Below, one piece after another: positions 58,504-64,000 of a DNA stretch of 64,000 bases. The stretch lies in assembly GCA_009733575.1 (NCBI GenBank), contig ML769553.1, positions 1 to 64,000 on the forward strand, written 5' to 3'. Numbering within the stretch: the first letter of the stretch is position 1; each line of letters opens with the position of its first letter. Source of the stretch: Gymnopus androsaceus JB14 (lineage: Eukaryota; Basidiomycota; Agaricomycetes; Agaricales; Omphalotaceae). The translations under genes and the position numbers were made by a program. A model generated the notes under the pieces. The model saw nothing but the letters and a program-made list of their open reading frames with translations, was not told the DNA's origin and made no database searches.

Positions 58504-58748
58504 ATTCTTTTTTTTTTTTTTGTTTTGTGGAGCGTAAACTCTCTCAGGCAAACGACAAGGTCGCCACCATTGAGCCGCTGGTTTGCAAGGCAAGAACGCC
58601 AAGCATTATTTAAATAGGACACCACTCGAGGGAATGCAATCACGCACTGGCGCCAGTGTAAGCGCCCCGTGTGGGGCTCCGCGCTGATGCAGGACTCCCT
58701 TCCGCTGTCATAAGTTAGCATAAACATAGAGCATAAGAAAAACATACT

Positions 58749-58885
58749 TCACCCCACTCCCTCATCAGCGCGTCTACCCACTAAAACCCCGACCTCTCCT
58801 AGTGTATCATTTGAGAGAAAGTCCTGGTCTGTTACAACCTCCCTCCAGGTTTTTGAAACTAATGCTTTCGAAAGTTTGTTCTTCC
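58749..58885 (-). pseudogene. displaced C-terminal end of the LINE ORF2
   Basis: The minus strand reads KLSKALVSKTWREVV and ends GEVGVLVGRRADEGVG followed by TGA at 58751-58749. It follows the last LINE residues before the MITE (SRKF) in the correct frame once the MITE and one 2-bp duplicate are ignored. Tad-type ORF2 proteins commonly end in such a KTWR..GVLVG block. Confidence 0.75.
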
Positions 58886-58887
58886 CA

Positions 58888-59651
58888 CATCAGCAAAACC
58901 CGTATTTTCGCTGGAGCTGCTGGAGCATCCAGAGAATTGAATAAGTCTCCAGAGAGCTCTGGAGAACTCTGGAGATGCTGGAGAGTAGTTGCCGATTGAT
59001 GGTACTTTGAGAATGATCGGACTTTCCTTTTTTGGAGCTAGTCTGGCTGTCAGCCAGAGTAGCGCCAAAAAGGATGGCCTCGAGTGCCCTCAACATAATG
59101 ATGGTTGCCGTCAGCAACTCCTCGTGTCATCAACAATGCTGTAAACTATTAGGAAGTGATATAAAATGCATGGGCTTTCAACTTTCAAAGAAGATGAACT
59201 TGTATTTTTTTTTTTCCCTTCTCCCACTGTTGCAATGTTCCATCCTTTCACTGTAAGTTTCACTTTCACATAACGTTGCTTTTTAGAGGTGATTTCCAGA
59301 AATGCAGATGGGTTTGGGCAATGGAGGCAGATATCGAGAAGAGCACTATGGAAACATTGGGAGGGGAAAAACAGGAGACTCGTCCAGTACTTGCCACTTA
59401 TTACTACTACATAATAATATTTGCTGCAGTGCACCTAAATTTTGTCACAGTACATAAAAATGATGAATATAAAATTTCTATTATTAATGCATGGTTACAC
59501 AACATGGAAACTTGATTGAATAGCTCTCTGGAGGTCTCCAGAGGTCTCCAGAGGTTTATATTGGTCTCTGGAATAGGTAACCTTGCTCCAGCTGCTCCAG
59601 AAGCTCCAGGCGCTCTGGAGATCTCTGGAGACCACCCAGGTTTTGCTGATG
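58888..59651. mobile_element. MITE B: 764-bp element with CATCAGCAAAACC ends, inserted in LINE ORF2
   Basis: Left end CATCAGCAAAACC, right end GGTTTTGCTGATG, flanked by CA on both sides (58886-58887, 59652-59653). Both subterminal zones are crowded with CTCCAGAG/CTCTGGAG and CTGGAGC motifs like MITE A. A strong hairpin (GCTAGTCTGGCTG/CAGCCAGAGTAGC core) lies at 59025-59085. There is no transposase. Confidence 0.88.
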
Positions 59652-62600
59652 CAAATTTCCTAGAGGTGAGTACAAGGTCAGTTCCCAGTCTGCTGTTGAT
59701 TGTCCAGAGCCATCGGTTTATGACCCCCCTTGAAGGGAGGGGATCCCTCTCATTTATGACTCTCTCATTCCTCATCTTCCAAATTAGATATGCTGATTCA
59801 GACACAACTATCCGGTAGAGCCTTGAATCTCCAGGTATCCTGTTCCCATCTGTATCTTTGAAATCAGTGAGGCCACAGCTGAGCAAGATGCCAAACTGTG
59901 GCTTTATCCATGGGGTTGGTTTATTATCCCACAGTTTTTCTGTCTGTTCCCAGATTTCTTTCTGGCCTGGGGCTTCACATTCAAAAAGGATGTGTTCCAT
60001 GGACTCAGATGTGCCACAGTGCTGGCATATCCCTCTAGTTTCATAGCCTGGAATAGAGTTCCAGTATTCTCCAACCTTGTAGCCACCATGTGCAGTCATC
60101 CATAGGAAGTAGCGGACCTTCCTGCCAAGGTCTTTGTGGCGCAGTGACTTCCATAGCATTCCCTCTGTTGGGGTTTTACCACAAATTTCACTTGCACAGG
60201 CTTTTGCCCTTCCAATACCCATTCGTGTTGCCCGCCTGTCTAGGGCAATCCTGTATGTTAAGGTTTTCATCTTTTTCTGTCTGATGAACTTGTACGCAAG
60301 TGATTGTGTTATTTTACATAGTTTTGCTCCAGACAATTGGAAGTTCTGTTCAATATTAAGGTTAAATTCATCACAGTCCTCTTTCAGTCGTCCCTCATTG
60401 GCCAGCTCATCTGCTTTTTCATTGCCTTCAATGCCGGAGTGTCCTTTGACCCAGTGGAGTGTAGTTACTGCTTCTCTCTTTCGCAAACTTACAACAGTGG
60501 CCTGGAGCAGTTCAGTGTTTTCTGAGTTAATGTAGCCTTCATCTTCCCATTTGGCAAGGTGTTTTGTTAGACCATTAACATAAGTTTGGGAGTCACTGTG
60601 TATGGTCAGGTCATCATTCTTCTGTACAGACTCTGCACTTGTTTTGATGCCAACAAGCTCTGCAGCTGGACTGGATTGTTTTATATACTCTGGGAGCCTG
60701 ATTGCCCTATTTCTGGATTCATCCTCTGGGCAGTAGACCCCGGCCCCTGCAGTTGCTTCATCAGTGCCATTGTCCAGGCATGATCCATCTGAGTAACGGT
60801 CCTGGCTTCCTGTATTATCAGTTATTGGCCACTCTCTGGTGGGTATTTTATCACTTCGTTCTCCCTCTGTGAAGATTCGAAAGGCATCAGTTAAGCCTCC
60901 CTTTGTTGTTATCCTCCAATCAAATACTGCACTATTCCTACATCCTGAGGGTGGGATTTCATCTGGTTCAAAATCTTCTGGTTGTCTTCTCAGTGGATTC
61001 CATTTAGCAGGAAGAGCATCTAGAAGTTGTTTTGCTTTAACAAAGCATTTGTGGGGTGATGTGCATTTAGTTGTGTCCCGGATATTTCTGCATGCCGCAC
61101 ATCCACAGCCAGGATGAGGGGAGTGACCATGTCCTAATGAAAGTCTGTACATAGTTTCCATGTCTCCTACTGTCCTGGTTTTGTGTTCAGTCCTCAGGCA
61201 CTTTGATTCCTTACTATGGTGCAGTCGACAGATGCCCTTGGATTCAGCATGTAGCCAGATAGGCATTTGTTGTAGTGTTTGGCGTGAAAATGCGAGACCT
61301 TCTAATCTTAGACCATGTTTTTTGGCAGTTGATAACATGTCCTGCAGGTCTTTTGGTAATTTCCTCTTCTCTGTGTCCCAGGATTGGAGGAATATATTTA
61401 TTTTTGAAAATTCATCAACATTCTCATAGGATTTTGGGGTATGGTGTGCAATGAGGGCATCTGCCACATATGCCCAAGTTGCACGATCTGGTGATAAATC
61501 TAGGTATGTCTGTAGCCATGTTACCATTATAGCTTCATTTCGGGCCAGGATATCTAGGATTTGCCTACCACCCCTTTCAATTGGTGCTCCTACAGTTTCC
61601 TTATTGATGCGGACATGGGTTTTTTCGTCCCATAGGAATCGTTTAATTCTCCTGGTGAGTTTCTCCTCCACTTCCTTTGGCATTCCTTGTACTTTAGTCA
61701 GGTACTGAGTCATGCCACCAACTATCATAGATATTATCAGCCGTCTTCCTTCCATGGTTGGTTTGCTTCTAGCCCATTGATCAAGAGATTGATCTATTCG
61801 TTCAAGAACTTTTGTCCACGGTTCAACCTGACATATGTTATTGCCAATGAGTGCTCCAAGGGAGCGGATTGCATCTCCTTCCTGTGCAATTCGGATGTGT
61901 TCAGGAATTTTTGGACCATCTACACTATTCAGGAAGCGGGTTTGTCGGAGCAAGTCCCGGTACTCTGGTGATCCAATGGGTATGATTTCTGTCTTTCCTA
62001 TATTGAACTTAGCTCCTGATGCCAGACACCAGTCGTCCAGAATTTTCTGTAGGTCATTGAAGTCATCATTTTCTGATAGGTAAACAGTTGTGTCATCGGC
62101 AAAAAAAGTTGCAATGAGTCGTTCAAGCTTTCCTGGAATTTCTAGACCTTTCAATTCTGATTTTCTCAGTGCTTCTGCTAGGGGTTCAATTGCTAGATCA
62201 AAGAGGAGACAGGAGAGAGGGTCACCTTGTCGAACCCCCCTTGTCACTTTGAAGGGTGTTTTACTGCTAACACCATTGACAAGGACATAGGTGTTTGCAT
62301 CCATGTATAGAGCCTTAACAGTGTTTGTAAATTCATCAGGGAACCCATATTTTTGGAGTACTTTCCATAGGTAGTCATGTTTAATTTTGTCATAGGCTTT
62401 TTCCTGATCTAGGGCAATGATTACACCATTTTGCTCTTTTGCCTCTGCTAGGTTTATGATGAGTTTGGAGAGCCATATTTGGTTGTATATATGTCTGCCT
62501 GGGACAAAGCCAGCTTGTGTTGGGTCAATTAGTTCTGGTGCAGTCTGTGCAAGTTTGATTGTAAGTGCCTTTGACATGATCTTATAGTCTGTGTTTAGGA

Positions 62601-64000
62601 GTGATATGGGCCTGTAGTTGGCCATCTGTGCTCGGTCATTTTTCTTGTAGAGGGGGCACATCCAACTTTCTGAGAACTTGGTGTTTGGGGCCATACCATT
62701 GCACTCAATGTCATTATAGACTATTCTTAAGGTTTGAATAAGGTTGAAGGCTGCTCTGTCATGTGCAATGGCATTTTTGTATCTAGCATGGATCAGTTTC
62801 CAGATCTCATAACTGATTCCATCCAGCCCTGGTGCTTTGTAGTTGGCCGAAAGCTTCAATGCATATTCAATATTTTCATCTGTGAGTTTTTCTTTCAGGT
62901 TCTGGCAGTGTGGCTCAGAAAGTTTTTTTGTGATATTTCCTAGGATGCGGGCTGTAGTCTGTTCACGGAGTGTTACATCTGGTGGGGTTGGGTCCTTTTG
63001 TAAATTCCCATGGTAGATTCCTAGCATGTCAGCCATTTCTGGTGAGCTTGTTGTATATTCTGGCTGTGGCTCTGGTGCTGCTTCTGGTTCGTTATTTTGT
63101 CTAGCCTGGTTCAGGGGGGGCAGAGTGCCATTTTGGGCATGAACGGTTGATTGTGTTTGGGGTTTCATAAGGCGCTGTATGAGGTCTCTTGGACTTTTCG
63201 ATTTGTTTGCATTTGACCAATACCGGGATATTGTTTCCCCCTGAAGTGCATTTCTTGCTTTGGCCATCACTCTTGTAGTTTTGTGTTTGTGCTTTTCTAG
63301 GGATGCTAGGGCTTCATTTAGCATTGCAGTAGTTATTGCTCGTTCATCCTCAGATAATTCTGGGTCATTGCTGACAATATCAATCTTGGCTTCTAGCTCA
63401 GATATTTTTTTTGTTAAGTGGGGCATCACAATTTTGGAGCGTTTCCTTGCAAGTTCAACAAATCTCTTTTTGAAGTCTGCCCATACTGTTTGGGCATTAT
63501 GGTTTGCATCCCATTCATCCTGGGCTTCTAGGTCCAGGATCATGTTTTCAGCTCTTATTCCTTCTGTTTCAATGAAGGTCATAATAGCCTTGTCATACAT
63601 CAAGTGTGGGGGGGAGATCCATCTGCCCCTCCCTATCACTGGAGCTGTTTCTGAAGTGAACCGTACTGAGACTAAGCTGTGATCAGTATCAACTGCTGTC
63701 TGCTCAATTTTCCATTCAAAGGTATGTTCCATGTCCTGAGCCCGAATATATATTCTATCCAGGCGTGAGTGTCTTAGTCTTTGCCCTGAAATGTTCTGCT
63801 TGAATGTGTACTTTAGGGTGTCTGGGTATGTGTTTGTCCACCCATCTTCTAGTTGTAGTGAACATTTCAAGCTGTCAAAAGAGCTTGTTATTGCAGTAGG
63901 GTCACTGCATGCAGGAAGGCGGTCCAGTGGTTCCTCCACCATGTTCAGGTCTCCAAGTAATATGTTTGGTTTTTTTATCCGCGGGTGTCGATCATAAAAG
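59407..64000 (-). CDS. LINE ORF2: endonuclease-RT-RNase H polyprotein, C-terminus replaced by MITE read-through
   Basis: The frame is open from the window edge. It begins inside the endonuclease domain (LLGDLN near 63950, SRLDRIYI and TDHSLVSV about 63760-63670). The reverse transcriptase follows: NYRPISLLNTDYKI, QAGFVPGRH, ALDQEKAYD, RGVRQGDPLS and the catalytic FADD (about 62100). RNase H has YSDGSC, AELVGI, SDSQ and HWVKGHSGIEGNEKADELA. A late CxxC..H...C motif (CQHCGTSESMEHILFEC) is near 60020. More than 1500 codons without a stop suggest a young copy. From 59651 the frame runs into MITE B and stops at 59407, so the native last about 45 residues are replaced by element sequence. Confidence 0.88.
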   Translation of the reverse strand, partial: FYDRHPRIKKPNILLGDLNMVEEPLDRLPACSDPTAITSSFDSLKCSLQLEDGWTNTYPDTLKYTFKQNISGQRLRHSRLDRIYIRAQDMEHTFEWKIEQTAVDTDHSLVSVRFTSETAPVIGRGRWISPPHLMYDKAIMTFIETEGIRAENMILDLEAQDEWDANHNAQTVWADFKKRFVELARKRSKIVMPHLTKKISELEAKIDIVSNDPELSEDERAITTAMLNEALASLEKHKHKTTRVMAKARNALQGETISRYWSNANKSKSPRDLIQRLMKPQTQSTVHAQNGTLPPLNQARQNNEPEAAPEPQPEYTTSSPEMADMLGIYHGNLQKDPTPPDVTLREQTTARILGNITKKLSEPHCQNLKEKLTDENIEYALKLSANYKAPGLDGISYEIWKLIHARYKNAIAHDRAAFNLIQTLRIVYNDIECNGMAPNTKFSESWMCPLYKKNDRAQMANYRPISLLNTDYKIMSKALTIKLAQTAPELIDPTQAGFVPGRHIYNQIWLSKLIINLAEAKEQNGVIIALDQEKAYDKIKHDYLWKVLQKYGFPDEFTNTVKALYMDANTYVLVNGVSSKTPFKVTRGVRQGDPLSCLLFDLAIEPLAEALRKSELKGLEIPGKLERLIATFFADDTTVYLSENDDFNDLQKILDDWCLASGAKFNIGKTEIIPIGSPEYRDLLRQTRFLNSVDGPKIPEHIRIAQEGDAIRSLGALIGNNICQVEPWTKVLERIDQSLDQWARSKPTMEGRRLIISMIVGGMTQYLTKVQGMPKEVEEKLTRRIKRFLWDEKTHVRINKETVGAPIERGGRQILDILARNEAIMVTWLQTYLDLSPDRATWAYVADALIAHHTPKSYENVDEFSKINIFLQSWDTEKRKLPKDLQDMLSTAKKHGLRLEGLAFSRQTLQQMPIWLHAESKGICRLHHSKESKCLRTEHKTRTVGDMETMYRLSLGHGHSPHPGCGCAACRNIRDTTKCTSPHKCFVKAKQLLDALPAKWNPLRRQPEDFEPDEIPPSGCRNSAVFDWRITTKGGLTDAFRIFTEGERSDKIPTREWPITDNTGSQDRYSDGSCLDNGTDEATAGAGVYCPEDESRNRAIRLPEYIKQSSPAAELVGIKTSAESVQKNDDLTIHSDSQTYVNGLTKHLAKWEDEGYINSENTELLQATVVSLRKREAVTTLHWVKGHSGIEGNEKADELANEGRLKEDCDEFNLNIEQNFQLSGAKLCKITQSLAYKFIRQKKMKTLTYRIALDRRATRMGIGRAKACASEICGKTPTEGMLWKSLRHKDLGRKVRYFLWMTAHGGYKVGEYWNSIPGYETRGICQHCGTSESMEHILFECEAPGQKEIWEQTEKLWDNKPTPWIKPQFGILLSCGLTDFKDTDGNRIPGDSRLYRIVVSESAYLIWKMRNERVINERDPLPSRGVINRWLWTINSRLGTDLVLTSRKFASAKPGWSPEISRAPGASGAAGARLPIPETNINLWRPLETSRELFNQVSMLCNHALIIEILYSSFLCTVTKFRCTAANIIM

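Larger units (their letters stand above)
58508..64000 (-). mobile_element. Tad-like LINE retrotransposon (5' part beyond window)
   Basis: The element runs on the minus strand from beyond 64000 to a poly(A) tract (plus-strand T14, 58508-58521). Its 3' untranslated region is about 58522-58748, the last coding part 58749-58885, and the main ORF 59654-64000. MITE B (58888-59651) splits the coding region. The RNase H after the RT and the C-terminal CCHC fit Tad1-type LINEs of fungi. Confidence 0.85.

Noticed and set aside
1..64000. CRISPR array, prokaryotic operon or ribosomal RNA
   Set aside because: Introns, tRNA intron and protein families are eukaryotic; no regularly spaced direct repeat and no rRNA-like stretch was seen.

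Overview
The window looks like nuclear DNA of an agaricomycete-type basidiomycete fungus. The evidence is genes with many ~50-60 bp GT..AG introns (16 exons in a CLC channel gene), F-box/LRR-like paralogues, an NB-ARC/TPR NLR-like gene, a Ty1/copia element, a Tad-like LINE with an RNase H domain, and short secreted or membrane ORFs. No species can be named from sequence alone.

Layout. 1-23.4 kb is a repeat-rich F-box zone: four copies or part-copies of one F-box/leucine-rich gene (1-3120, 14000-15250, 16859-19967, 21355-22975) plus fragments (8361-8620, 16309-16410). Position 1-4.77 kb and 16.86-21.0 kb are a direct segmental duplication. It carries a shared LTR-flanked insert (759-1987 and 17620-18849), a foldback MITE present in only one copy (4025-4669), a degenerate kinase-like gene (5918-7765, minus) and a copia element (8626-13974) whose 5' end is lost in an N gap. 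23.6-28.3 kb holds a CLC chloride channel gene and a small two-exon gene. 28.3-31 kb is mostly non-coding. 31.6-34.2 kb holds the NB-ARC/TPR gene. 37.3-47.4 kb holds a pair of paralogous C2H2 zinc-finger genes in opposite orientation, a second type of F-box-like gene with a 3' fragment copy, a tRNA-Val-like pseudogene carrying a MITE, and a putative mitochondrial gene. 47.5-54.1 kb is the most conserved stretch: a basidiomycete protein with nucleotidyltransferase-like motifs, a cysteine-rich secreted protein, a tandem GFA/CENP-V-like protein and TFIIA large subunit (TOA1). 54.6-56.2 kb holds an intact tRNA-Val(CAC) followed by a paralogue of the mitochondrial gene, so tRNA plus gene appear to be a duplicated block. 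57.1-58.2 kb holds a putative multi-pass membrane gene, and 58.5-64 kb a LINE running off the window.

The most unusual signals are: a family of non-autonomous TIR elements beginning CATCAGCAAAACC with element-specific subterminal motif arrays and apparent 2-bp target duplications, one of which splits the LINE ORF; a Tc1/mariner-like MITE inside the intron of a tRNA-Val copy with a changed anticodon; zinc-finger genes whose fingers are each split by a phase-2 intron; a segmental duplication that differs almost only by indels in its first 2 kb and by roughly 10% substitutions afterwards; and a recurrent GCGCTTA / paired AAGCGCC..GGCGCTT motif just upstream of many gene starts. Single-base homopolymer indels also occur in the conserved CLC gene, so frameshift-based pseudogene calls here need caution.
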